DNA from: Fonsecaea monophora | Lineage: Eukaryota > Ascomycota > Eurotiomycetes > Chaetothyriales > Herpotrichiellaceae | Direction of reading: 5' to 3' | DNA: 64,000 nucleotides | Assembly (NCBI RefSeq): GCF_001642475.1 | Contig: NW_019174024.1 | Location: 1-64,000, forward strand | Shown here: positions 41,778 through 52,356 of the stretch, piece after piece | Numbering within the stretch: the stretch's first letter is position 1 | Layout: every line of letters begins with the position of its first letter | Program-made: the position numbers and the translations under genes | The notes under the pieces: generated by a model | The model's input: the letters and a program-made list of their open reading frames with translations, nothing else | Told to the model about the DNA's origin: nothing | The model's database searches: none

Positions 41778-43627
41778 TCAGGGTCGAATCGTGCCCGTCT
41801 CCGAGTCAGGGACGTCTGATGTCCATCCCACCAACGGGTCGCGGTCCGGCATCTCGGCGTCTTGAGGGACTTCCATGGTCATCATGGTGTGGAGGAAGGC
41901 TTTGCCCCATTTGACACTGTTCAACTCACCATGCGTTTTTCATGTTAGCTTCCGTACTTGTTTGTTTTGTCATATTCGTATATACTCCACACTGCTCCTT
42001 GTGCTTTGCCATTGTTCGCGGTCCTTCTCGACAGAAACAAAAGGGGGGAAAGGGGGGGGGGGGAAGGGAATACTGACCTTGTCCATGTATCCACGACCTG
42101 CATCATTTCCTTGTGCCTCTGCGCCCTCTCGTCCATACCCATATTCACGGCCTGGTTGATTCTCTCGGCAAATCGGGGCGTATCCCAGGGATTAAGCAAG
42201 ATCAGTGAGGACGGGGGCAGCGTCTTGATTGCCCCTGCGTAGGTCGACATCATCAGGACGCCCTTGCGTTCTTCCTGACACGCGGCATATTCGTAGCTCA
42301 CCAGGTTCAGCCCGTCGCGGATCGAGGAGACGATGAGAACGTCCGAAATTGCGTACAGAGCACAGAGCTGTTCCGGCTTCACTGACCGGTGCAGATAGTG
42401 TATCGGCGTATGTTTAAATGTTGCTATTATCCGCCAACGGGCAGCGTCAGTAGACATTCGACCCAGGAGATTCAATCATAACACGAGGTGGGTTTGAAAG
42501 CGAGAATCCTACCGTGCTTGCCATTGATGCACCCAACAAGGGATTCAACTTCCTCCCGCAGCTTTCTATATGTGTCGACATCCTCTCGTGACGGAATTGC
42601 CAATTGTACCATGACAACCTTACCCACCCACTCCGGGTGGTCTGTCAGAAAGCGATCAAAGGCGCGTAATTTCTGGGGAATGCCCTTGATATAGTCGAGT
42701 CTGTCCACCCCGAGAATAATTATCTGCTCGTCAAACTCGGCCCGCAAGCTGGCCGCTTCTTGCTTGACCGCGTCTGTTTGCAGCTTCTGCTTCCACTCAT
42801 CTGCTTCAATGCCGAGCGGGAAGCCATGTACAATCACCTTGCGGCCGTTCCAGTGTAGATCACTCGGAGATCTCGCCACGCCTTCGAGGACGATGCGAGC
42901 GCTCTCCAGAAAGTCCTTGGCGTACTGATTTGTGTGAAACCCTACCACGTCACAGAGGAGCAAACTTTTGCAGATCTGCTCCCGGAAGGGCAGAATGGTG
43001 AAATAGTCCTCGGTGGGGAACGGAGTGTGCAAGAAGAAGCCGATCTTGAGATTCTTTTTCTTCGACAGTCTCTCACGCAAGATTCCCGGTAGGAGCAGGA
43101 GATGGTAGTCGTGAACCCAAATAATGTCGTTGTCTTCCACGTACGGGACGATGTTGTCGGCAAAGATCTCGTTGACTTCTTGGTACGCTTTGGACCACCT
43201 CTCATCTGAGCCAGCTCTGTCGGGCATGCGATGCAATAGAGGCCACAATATTGAGTCTGCCATTCTCTAGTTAGGTATAACAGTATCGCGTCCGGGTGAT
43301 ATGGTCCAGAAAAGAATACGGGCCGCGATAGGACGTACTTGAAAACCCGTTGTAATGCATTTCGGCAAGGCTTTCCGCCAGAAAGATGGGCACGGCGTTA
43401 AATTTGTCTTGCAGATGTCGGCGTACTCTGTCCTTGTCGTTGCGGTGCACATCAATCCCCGGCCAGCCAAACCATTTGAAGTCAATTGCTTTGGCCAGAC
43501 CCTTGAGCCCGGAAACCAAGCCCCCAGAGGACATGCTGTACTCGAATTCGCCTTCTTGCGTGGTCTTGATAGAAATGGGCACACGGTTGGCCACGACCAG
43601 AACACGGCCTTCAAAATCCGGGTCCAT
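41778..43627 (-). CDS. tps1: Alpha,alpha-trehalose-phosphate synthase (UDP-forming), Tps1
   Basis: CDS complement(41778..41916, 42078..42423, 42513..43256, 43339..43627), 505 aa; introns 161, 89 and 82 nt. It makes trehalose-6-phosphate from UDP-glucose and glucose-6-phosphate. Junctions give YNGFSNSILWPLLHR, GKHATFKHTPIHYLH and TWTSVKWGKAFL. GT20 motifs are intact: RVLVVANRVPI, SSGGLVSGL, FGWPG, IIWVHDYHLLLLP, FFLHTPFPTEDYF, HGFPLGIEADEW, GVDRLDYIKGIPQKL (catalytic Arg/Lys present, unlike Tps2 in this window) and RDGLNLVSYEY. Length fits fungal Tps1. The 3'-most intron contains a run of 12 C on its sense strand and is the least certain; a small exon within it cannot be excluded. Confidence 0.95.
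42052..42063. repeat. Homopolymer G12 in tps1 intron 3
   Basis: Twelve G on the plus strand, so twelve C in the transcript, shortly after the 5' splice site of the 161-nt intron. Confidence 0.9.
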
Positions 43628-44869
43628 GATATCGAAGCCTAGGCGCAGAAATCTCACAAGCAGAACGATAGAGATCCAGAACAAGAAAGACAACACAAAT
43701 AATATCTTGTAGGAAACCGGTGAACAAGTTGACTGAAGTGAGTAGTAGATATTCTGTATATTGCAAACACGTTCATATTCTAAGCCCAGACGCGGTGGGC
43801 CCGTTGAAAAATGATGTCAGAATCAACAAGCTCGACTTCTCCTATGGGTGTCTTGCATGGAGTATGACGAGAAATACCTACCAGCGACGGCCTGGAACAC
43901 ATCCTCTAGTTCAGTCATACGGCAATGAAAGCCGGACGGAGGGTGGAGAGATTGCTCATTTTCTCAGGGAGGTAAGAGATCTGCGCAGGTTGCGAATGTC
44001 ATGCCTGTTCCAGAGGTAGGGTGACAGGCTGTTTTTCTTAGGTAGCTTCATCTTCAGAGAAGCCTAATCTTCGCCTTTATGCAAATGATGTGGCCAAGGG
44101 CAAGTGAAAACAAATGCAGTGGTTGTCTGGATGTCGTTACCAGGTGCTGCTAGTGGTAAAAAGTCCGAGCAGAAGAAGACCCTGCTCGGCTGGATGTCTT
44201 TTCCCGTCGACTGGGCAGAGGCAGACAGAGGCAGGGCCAATGATAGCGGCAGAAAAGAGAGGATGGCCAACCTGGAAAGCCGTTCCATCCATTGAAGCCC
44301 AAGTATTCGTGGTCACAAAAATGAGTCTTCAGTTGATATACAATGGGTGGGCGGATTTTGCCAGGTCAATGAGGTCATCGGTGGGACTTGGCATATTAGC
44401 GCCTTTGTAGCTTGGCAAGGCTGCCTGAAATACGGGTTACATGTGAGGCTCATATCATAGCCAGGGCTGCCAGGGCTGCCAGGGTGTGGAGGTAGAGGAA
44501 CATCTCAGTACAGTACATGTTGAAGGATATTTGGTTCACTCATACACATTAATTCCATGTGGCTGTCTAGAAATACAACAATCTGCCATGGCATAGTCGC
44601 AAGACATGCTTAAATCCCACAGGTTACATGTCCCCCAAGCCCCTTTTGAGCGACAAAATACCTGATACATTTTCCCGTCCAAGCCATGGTCCTAGTCAAA
44701 CAGATGGTCTCCTCATGACCACTCAAGCCCATCCCAGACGTAAGTGAGCCGACCTTCAAATAAACATGTCACTATCTCTCCAAAGAAATCTTTGCCAAGC
44801 TGCAATCCGGCTTGGAACTCGTATTCCCAAGCAATACGCCATGGTCTCAACACGCCTCGTATTTAGGTT
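43628..44869. other. Intergenic, tps1 promoter and kinase 3' flank
   Basis: No firm gene; one possible small secreted protein is listed separately. A 9-bp direct repeat (GCCAGGGCT, 2.8 copies) is at 44460-44484. Confidence 0.5.
44064..44288 (-). CDS. Possible small secreted protein
   Basis: A 74-codon frame from a true ATG. It begins with a good signal peptide: MERLSRLAILSFLPLSLALP, then SASA|Q as a plausible cleavage site. The mature part would have only two cysteines and no recognisable family. A GT donor inside the frame (CTG|gtaacg) could mean further exons. There is no further support, so this may be chance. Confidence 0.25.
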   Translation of the reverse strand: MERLSRLAILSFLPLSLALPLSASAQSTGKDIQPSRVFFCSDFLPLAAPGNDIQTTTAFVFTCPWPHHLHKGED

Positions 44870-46171
44870 TCACAGTTTCACAGGATCACCTTGTGCGATG
44901 GTGTCAACAATACCCAACCATTCTTGTGCGCTGACCCTTCCCAAATCCGCCTTCAGGACTGCCCTTTCTAACACTCTCTCCACAAGCCCAAATTTGGGTA
45001 ATCTTGAACCTTGTTCCCCATTCCTGGCGTAGTTCAAAACCATCCAACCCTGAGTGGCCATGGCTTGTCGCTGGAACACTGATCCCGGGTAGACCAGTAG
45101 TTGCCCTGTGGCTGCCACCAACAAGGTGATTGCCATGGAGAAGACGTCGGAAGCAGGCGTGGCCGTGGACGTTGGATCGCGGAGAACTTTGGAGTTGAGA
45201 AGCTCGGGCGCAGTATACTCTCTTGTAACGGCCGACAGCGTATTCGGCGTGGTGTCTTCGGTATCCAGCCGTTGCGCCGACGAGAAGTCGGCGAACAGGG
45301 GCTGAAAGGTGATGTCGACTCCTGATCCTTGGACGCGAGTTAGGAGGATGTTGCCAGGCTTGATGTCGCCGTGGACAACTCGTGCATCATTGTGCAACCA
45401 CGCAAGAGCCGAAATGAGTTGGCGTGCCAGATGAAACCATTTTGCTTCGCTGCCGAGGACCGGCTCTGTCATGGTCCAAGTGGACAAGTTCTGGGTAGCC
45501 CTAGCTGCACATTTTCGGATATGGTCCTCGAGACTGAACGGGATGGCCTCGAGAACAAGAGAGGTTTCATCGACGGTGCCGTAGAAGGGAACAACGCATT
45601 TATCGCTGCTCGGGATGGCTCGGAGGTAAGTGAGGAGTTTAGCCTCGCTTTTCAGAATGGGAATTGCGTCTCGACGTGCGGGCTTTTTGAGCGCTACTAG
45701 GATAGGTGTGGCAAATGTCGGCGAGAGCGGCGGTGTCAGAGAACCTGAGATGGTTCTCGATTTGGCGTGTGTGGTGGCTTTGTAGACTGTGCTCCAGGCG
45801 CCGGTGCCGAAGATAGCATCTCGACCACGTTCGTCCTTGAGGATTTCAACGTCAAAGGGGCATGCAGTAACACTTGCGTCGGTTGATATGCTCGGCGCGA
45901 CGGTATCGGTGTCGAGGAGGTCGAGTCTGGGCCCCTGATGCCTCAAAGCTGATCCCGGAGGAGATTGAATGACCGGCACGGAAATGGGCGTCGCAAGTTC
46001 CGAGATATTGGACGAAGATCGACTCTGGCGGGGAGAGGTGGGCGGAGTCAGGACCGAAGTGCTCGCATAAGTATGGGGGAGCTTGGACTCGGCGTTTGGC
46101 GCTGTGTTTGGAGTGGTGGGAGGAGTACTCATAGTTCGATGCAGCGCAGACGGTCGTCGGGTAATGGCCAT
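44870..46171 (-). CDS. Divergent fungal protein kinase
   Basis: A 433-residue single-exon protein. About 85 disordered Ser/Thr/Pro-rich residues precede a kinase domain. Gly loop GTGAWSTVYK begins at Gly122; VALKKP carries the ATP-binding Lys. Catalytic loop HGDIKPGNILL has Asp269 but Gly268 in place of Arg. The metal motif reads DFS (Asp295-Ser297), not DFG. An REYTAPELL activation-segment end and ASDVFSMAITLL helix F are present, followed by VFQRQAMATQGWMVLNYARN. Both Asp residues are kept, so it may be active, but the missing HRD Arg means activation-loop phosphorylation is probably not required. I do not recognise an orthologue with known function. Confidence 0.8.
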   Translation of the reverse strand: MAITRRPSALHRTMSTPPTTPNTAPNAESKLPHTYASTSVLTPPTSPRQSRSSSNISELATPISVPVIQSPPGSALRHQGPRLDLLDTDTVAPSISTDASVTACPFDVEILKDERGRDAIFGTGAWSTVYKATTHAKSRTISGSLTPPLSPTFATPILVALKKPARRDAIPILKSEAKLLTYLRAIPSSDKCVVPFYGTVDETSLVLEAIPFSLEDHIRKCAARATQNLSTWTMTEPVLGSEAKWFHLARQLISALAWLHNDARVVHGDIKPGNILLTRVQGSGVDITFQPLFADFSSAQRLDTEDTTPNTLSAVTREYTAPELLNSKVLRDPTSTATPASDVFSMAITLLVAATGQLLVYPGSVFQRQAMATQGWMVLNYARNGEQGSRLPKFGLVERVLERAVLKADLGRVSAQEWLGIVDTIAQGDPVKL

Positions 46172-47276
46172 GTCCCCCTCTCTTTAGTTTGTTCAGTCGT
46201 CCGAAACGACTGCGGTGACCGTTGGATAAGTAGGTAGTTCGTATATAGATCAGAGATCGAGTGGCAGCAGCGGTAGCGAGGAGGAAACGAGGCTCATTTT
46301 GCCTTGGAGACAGGAAGGAGAAATTGCTGTCTATTCTGTGGCCAGTGTGCGATGCGAAAGGGCGGAACGTTCCAGGACCATGGGTCAGGGAGACGCTAAA
46401 TGTCCATTTCTCGATAGGATTGCGGATATGCAGGCGAGAGTGAGAATGGTGGTGTGAGGCTCAAGAGACTCAATGCTTCCCGGATGCGCGCTTTATTTTT
46501 GGGTATGGATAGGATCAACCGAAAGAATAGAAATGTGCCAGAAGAATAGTAAACCAACACACGAGAACTCAAGGACAGCAGCAAAAATAGGGTCCAACGA
46601 GCACTATCCGGGAAAAGATAAGGAATGAAAGGGGTTTTGGAAAGTGCTTTGGGAATCTGGGGAAAATGGATTTGGAGGGGTTTGAGATCAGAGACAAGAG
46701 AGATATTGAGGGAGTGTTGCGGGTCACAGCGGAAGCGGAAGCAGAAACAGGAACCGAAAGATACGAAGGAAGACATGGAAAAAATACGATTGCAGCGGGT
46801 TATCGGGATGAGATTAGCAGGAATTCTTAGAACCATGATGAAAAACTTAGAGTCTTAGAGATGAACCTTGGTTTCGTGCTACAGTGACATCAAGGCTTCG
46901 TTTTAAAAAAGAAAGTAGTGGATGCTGTATCTACCTACCTCGTGTTCATCGGACTAATCAAATGCTAAGCACCACCAGCACTACTCGGATTCGTCCCTGG
47001 AGAACGTGGGGCCGTAGGCTCTGTTATTGGATTGAGATAGGGCCAAGGGGCCACCAAGGGAGCCACAAACGAGTACGAGTAGCTAATTCCCAACCTCCTC
47101 CGTTAAAAGGTTGTTGTAGATATCGAGTACTCAGTACTACTGTAGGTACTCGGTGTTCAGTGTGTGGTATCGAGTACCTCGTACCTACAGTGATTCCTCC
47201 CAGAGAACAAGTCTCCGTTGTCTGTACTTGGTGTATACTCTATAGATAGCTCTTGAGCCTTTCCCCGCCGGACTGT
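46172..47276. other. Intergenic, kinase promoter and osh3 3' flank
   Basis: No convincing gene; a 146-codon minus-strand frame at 46396-46836 has no family features. An 11-bp inverted repeat sits at 47139-47149 / 47181-47191. Confidence 0.5.
47139..47191. repeat. 11-bp inverted repeat downstream of osh3
   Basis: Arms ACTGTAGGTAC (47139-47149) and GTACCTACAGT (47181-47191), 31-bp loop. A 10-bp direct repeat TATCGAGTAC (47121-47130, 47168-47177) overlaps it. Within about 140 bp of the osh3 stop, so it could form a 3' UTR hairpin. Confidence 0.6.
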
Positions 47277-50255
47277 CTATACTTGTAGCACCGGCACCAC
47301 CCCGGTCCATTCTCCCCGACTTCGTTCCTCCCAGTATCCCTCTTTGCCCGTCCGTAACCTCCACACTACCTCGTCGCCCAGTTCCACCCTCGAGAACCAC
47401 CGCGGTTTCCACTCTTCGCCCCTCTCTTCCATTTCCCTTCTCCGTGCCCGTTGTGCTTCCTCTAGCTGATTCTTCAGGTGTTCCGCCGTCTCGTGGTCTC
47501 CGTTTTCCAATGCCACTTGGTCGGGTCGGAGACGACTGTCGGTGGGCGGTAGCTTTCCTCGTTCCACTGGCGTCACTTCATTTAGCTGAGCCGCAAAGAG
47601 CGTCATGCCGTAATGCTTAGGGGCATTCTCCACCAACGGGCCCACGGACCAGATGGTTGACCGCTGGCCCAGTTTGCCCGGCTCTTTCAGCTGCAGTGAG
47701 TTGGTCCATGTCCCGCTCAAGCCCATAGACAATTCCTGGCCCTGCGCGTCGATGGTCTGCACTTCGACGTCTTCGCTGCGACCCGAGAACATGCCTTTGG
47801 CTTTGAATGACACCACCGCCTTGTGACCAGCAGACTCATTGTAAATGGTCATGGTCCCAGTAGGTTCGACGTATTTCTCCCCCGCGATGATGTTGCGTAG
47901 GAAGCACGTAGCCGCCGACCAGCTGAATGCTTCGCCCGTGCTGTGAAGCACCAGTCGGGCCTTCCCTTCGTTGATGATCTCCGATGACTTGCCCCAGAAT
48001 TTTTGCGACGGCATAGGTGACTGTGTGAAGGTCCAGTGCTCCGACTCAGCATGCAGTGCAAGCTGCACAGGACGATGCGAAACCTTCTCCGAGATCAAGC
48101 GGAAGCCTCGGTCTTCGCGCACCAGCTCAAACGTCTCGCCAAGCATCGGGTTGAATGGCTTGCGGATAGATCGTTCCTTGACTCGCACATTCGACAGTGA
48201 TGAGATGGCAAATGCTGCCACATACATCAGTCGCTCAAACCCGTCACTGCAGCGGATCGCGCTATCCAGCAACTGTGAGTATTCCAGTTGCTCCGCTGCA
48301 CGCTGCAAAAGGGATAAGGGTTCGTTGGCCGACACGGGCATCGAAATCGTCGACAAGTCTTTGCCCACATTCTTTCGAAGGAAGCCTATCAGACTCGGCG
48401 GCATGATCGTTGGCGCTGCTATGTTGTCCCGTCGAGGAACCGGATCCAACGGCAGCGGGGCCAAAGACCTCGCTCGAGGAGGAAGATAGGAAGACACGCT
48501 TCCTGATCGGCGCCTCAGTCCAGGAATTGAGTCTTCGCCAACGTCGCTGCTGGTTGCTGAGCCTCCGTCTTCCTCGGCTGTTTCAGCCTCGTGATCTGTA
48601 TCGCTGTGGATATCAAGCACATGTCGCTGGTCTTCTGCGTCAAAATACTCCTGCGAGTCAACGGTCTGGAGGCTTAGTCGTGAAACCGCCGATTTTGGGG
48701 GAGTCGTACGGCGGACTTTGCTTTCCGCGATCAATAGAGAAAACTCGCTGACTACCGCGTCCAGATCATGGAGTAATGCTCGGCAATGATCATACATGCT
48801 TTCCTCATGATGGATGACTGGCCGCGACGTGGAAGGCGCCGAAGAAGGCGGTGGCGGCGTCCCATTGCGCAGGATCGGCTCAACGCCCGGCAGCGGAACA
48901 GCGAGCTGGGCGGAAACACTGCGCTTGAAGATGTTGGCCTGGGTGTTAGTCATACTGACCTTGCGCTTCCAGAATGGCCGTCTCTCGTCTTGCCTGAAAT
49001 AGTCATCTCCATTTGGCCCCTCTGTAGGCGTGGTACTGGTAGAAGTCGCGCCGAGTTTCGGTGAAGGTAGTGGCACTGGTTGAGCCAACGTATCTAAACA
49101 TAATCGGCGTACGGCATCTCGAGTGCCTGAAATTCTGCTGAGCAGAGTCTCCAACCTCGCCCATTCTTGATCCTCAAATGTGGACTTTTCGCCCTCGTGG
49201 CGCTCGCTTGTATCCAGGCGTAGGTTGTCGACTGGCGACTTGGCCTCTAGCATGAGTCGGGTGGCGGTCTCCAAACCCTGCTTCCATGCTTCAAAATCTG
49301 CGTCGTTGTTGGCCTTGAGATGCCAGAGTTCGGCCCCGGAATCGATCGAGATCTCCCGGGTTTTGCTGTTGGCTGCAATGGCAGCAAGAGAAAGGGGAAT
49401 GGCACCTCGTAGAGCCGAAGAGTTACGGTCGCGGTAGTAGGACAGAGTTGAAGAGGTGTAGTCCAGGCAAAAAAACCTCCGTGCATACCCCTGATGCTTT
49501 TTACGCCTCAATTTCTGCAACACCCCAGTATGGATCGATGTAGAGTCTTCTGCAAGTTTTGTTTCCTCCGAAACTGGACCAATGCTGCCTCCTGCAGACT
49601 GGCTAATAGAAGCCTGTCTCAGGGAGTCGACGGATTCTTTGTCCCTGGCTTTTAGTTTAGGACTTCTCTTGAATAGCTGGGATGAAGTGTTGGCTATGGC
49701 CATGGCGGTAGCCATTGACTGTGGATGGTGCAATTGCGCCCCGAACTGAATCTGCGATTGACACACAGTGGGATAGGTGAGGAGGAAGGTTGTCGCCGTC
49801 TTAGAGATGTTCTTGGAGAATGTGTTGTCGAAGACCAAGGCATAGTTCCCTCCCTCGCCGAGACGGACATCGTGTTTTCCTTGCGACACCTTGTCGGCTT
49901 CACATTTGCCTATCCATCGCACCACTTTCAAACCAATGCTCGTCAGCTTCTCGATTGCGGTGGACTGCGTTTCTGATTTATCTTTGTCCTCATCGACTGG
50001 TGCATTGACGGGAGAAGGAGGTGCTAAGGAGGTAGAGGAAGCGGAATGCAGGTTCGAGAGCGGTCCGGGGTGCTTGAATAGGCCGAGATTGATGGATTTC
50101 TTGTGAGGTTGAACCGTCCAGGAGATAGTATGCTCTTGTTTGACATTGACCCAGCGCACCAGGTAGTTCTAAGCCTGATATCAGAAATCCATATGACACG
50201 TAGCAGTTGAGAAGCGCACCCTGGAATGCACCTCGATCTGCTCGAGGCCCGCCAT
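47277..50255 (-). CDS. osh3: Oxysterol-binding protein homologue Osh3
   Basis: CDS complement(47277..50168, 50220..50255), 975 aa. A 36-nt first exon (MAGLEQIEVHSR) is joined through a 51-nt intron (gtgcgc...gcttag) to NYLVRWVNVKQEHTISW. Domains: GOLD-like N-terminus (1 to ~130), PH domain (about 225-320, TGVLQKLRRKKHQGYARRF), FFAT-like motif QEYFDAEDQ (about 515) for binding the ER protein VAP, and an ORD lipid-transfer domain (about 600-975). GOLD-PH-FFAT-ORD is diagnostic of Osh3, which works at ER-plasma membrane contacts in sterol/PI4P regulation. The ORD signature normally EQVSHHPP reads EKVSHRPV, with the second His replaced by Arg; the first His remains. Length is close to the yeast protein. 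Confidence 0.92.
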
Positions 50256-50936
50256 AGGGAAAAGGTAATGACAAATCCCTCGAAAATCTTCGACGAGGGA
50301 CTGCTCAGGTCATGATCGTAATACGTGCTAGCGATATATTGGCGAGGGTAGGTGCACAATGTTGTCTCCCTTATCGACGCTCTGGTTGTGTCCAAGCGTC
50401 AGGGGAAGTTGCTGATCTGGCTTTGTTTCTGCGCAGCACCGAAAAAGAGGCCTATTCCGTTCCGCTCGTTCAGTGTTATTTGCTCGATAGTCTAGGTATA
50501 ACTACTCGTGCGTCTGAAGTCCCAGGAAAGAAGTTGGCCGTCTGGTTCTCTAGTCGTCTTTCGGAGGAGGATGTGATAAGTTGCCGAGAATACTGATCAG
50601 CGGCATTTCTGCTGCGCGGGCGATCTGACATAAACACAGCATAATCCTATTAACAAGGCACCATAATTTGAACCGTCAATCATCACCTCGTATTGCCGGC
50701 ATGCTGCGGCCTTGGAGGAATCCCCAGCCAGCCTCCGACGACTCAGAGATCTCCTCATGATCAATTCTTACTATCAACACGGGGCGCTAAAAGAAAAAGT
50801 CGAGGCAAGAATCATCCAACTCCAGTACCACGTGGAAAAATTGGGATGTTCTTTTACATGAAAAGCTCGTCAAGTCTCCGAGGCGGCTGCCTATCAGGAC
50901 AGGATCTGACCATCAGCGCGTGCTCGTTACGTGGGC
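50256..50936. other. Intergenic, osh3 promoter and iec3 3' flank
   Basis: No gene seen. One CACGTG word at about 50828-50833. Confidence 0.5.
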
Positions 50937-52078
50937 CTATCTGGCGTCCACTGACAACTTCTTCGAGCGCTTGGTTCGAACTGAATCCTCCTTCGTTTCT
51001 TTTCTGCGCTTGGCGCTTCTGGAACTGCCTCCCTTGGGTCGATATCCCCCATCAGCGTCTCGCTTCCTCTTTGCTCTCGACGACGATCCATGGTCCAAAG
51101 CGAAACCGTCTTCATCATAATAATCCTGCTCCTGTTTGAGCGCCTCTTTGTTTGCCGATCTGCGCATAGAACTCCGTGAACCCGTAGCTCGCGGGGTCTT
51201 CTCTGTGGTGGCCTCATGGTCCTGAAGGAACACCTGAGGTTGATGCTTGCGCAGCCAGTTGTAGACAGACACCGGGTTCCTCAACTGCGCTTCTCGTTCA
51301 CGCTCTGTTGTCTTCTCCGCACTCCGACTCCCTAGGCTATGTGCAACATGTGGCCTGGGATTAGTCGCTGTCCCCTCGAGGAATGCATCCAAGCCCTGCA
51401 AATATTGCTCTTCTTGTTTCGTCGTCAATAAGCAGCCAGACACAGTATTGCCGGGCTCAAGTTTGTCTGCTGATTGACCAGTTGGAGGCGCAATTGACAG
51501 CAGTGAAGCGTACGCACGACTTGGTGCAAATTCTCGGGTGTTGAGCAGGGCAGCTTCGACTTCTCTATATCCGGCTAAAGAGACTTCCCCAGCTTGCAAC
51601 TGTCTTCTCGCTCTCCTGAGATCCAAGTGTCCATCTTCTTCAGAGATAGTGGGTTTTGCAGTTTCTTCGATTGAATGACTCTCGTTGGGAGGCCGGAGAT
51701 CGTAGCGTAACCGTTGAGGCACCTGAGGGCAGGAGTTGAGTTCAACGAGAAGTTGAAGGAGTTGGCTGGTTCAGGGGTCAGTGAGCGAACAGCATTCTGC
51801 ATCAGTTGCCTTACTCTGTCTGTTCAGCCAGCCTTAGGGATATATCCATTATCCTCTGCTCTTCTTTGAACAGCGTGTTGCCTTCCCTCATCTTCTCCTC
51901 AAACGTCACCATGATTTTGCGGTATTTGCGTCTGTACGTGGCAGTTAGAACACGCAACCAAGCACCATGTTTCGCTTGACAGATACCTGTATGATTTCCT
52001 GGAGGACAGAGGCTGATCGGACAAGACTGCGGCTTGCTCCCCCGGGACATTGTCATCTGTCGGTTCTATCGAAGACAT
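50937..52078 (-). CDS. iec3: INO80 chromatin-remodelling complex subunit Iec3
   Basis: CDS complement(50937..51765, 51815..51931, 51987..52078), 345 aa; introns 49 and 55 nt. Exon joining gives SYRRKYRKIMVTFEEKMRE and SLRLAEQTDQLLQLLVELNS, which is the conserved N-terminal helix pair of Iec3 proteins. The C-terminal signature NPVSVYNWLRKHQPQVFLQD is intact (about 245-264). The tail is rich in Lys/Arg/Ser, with RAKRKR and SAKRRK, likely nuclear localisation signals. Iec3 is a fungal subunit of INO80, which slides and exchanges H2A.Z nucleosomes. The gene shares a 278-bp divergent promoter with nop13. Confidence 0.87.
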
Positions 52079-52356
52079 GGTTTTCGACGCGTATGCGCTA
52101 GCTTGTCAAGGCACCCTTATGGAGGTTGTAACTAACTTAAGAGGAAGAGTTGGGATGAGGATGCAGGCAGGGCAGGGTGAGGAAAAGAAGTCAAGCGCGT
52201 TTTGGGGGTTAATTATTGGCGGAGCCCTTCCGCGGACTATTCGACGGCAGAGAAAAAGTGCACTAGGAAATTTTAAAACCTACAAAGACATACTGTACAT
52301 TTCTTCGTCCTGTGTTTTGCTAGTATTCTAGTCCCCAACGAAACCAGGTGTCCACA
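52079..52356. promoter_or_regulatory. Divergent promoter shared by iec3 and nop13
   Basis: 278 bp between the two ATGs, with no other frame. A compact bidirectional promoter linking a chromatin remodeller subunit and a ribosome-biogenesis protein. Confidence 0.6.

Noticed and set aside
46396..46836. 146-codon minus-strand frame
   Set aside because: Composition follows a pyrimidine-rich promoter; no domain, and no support beyond openness.
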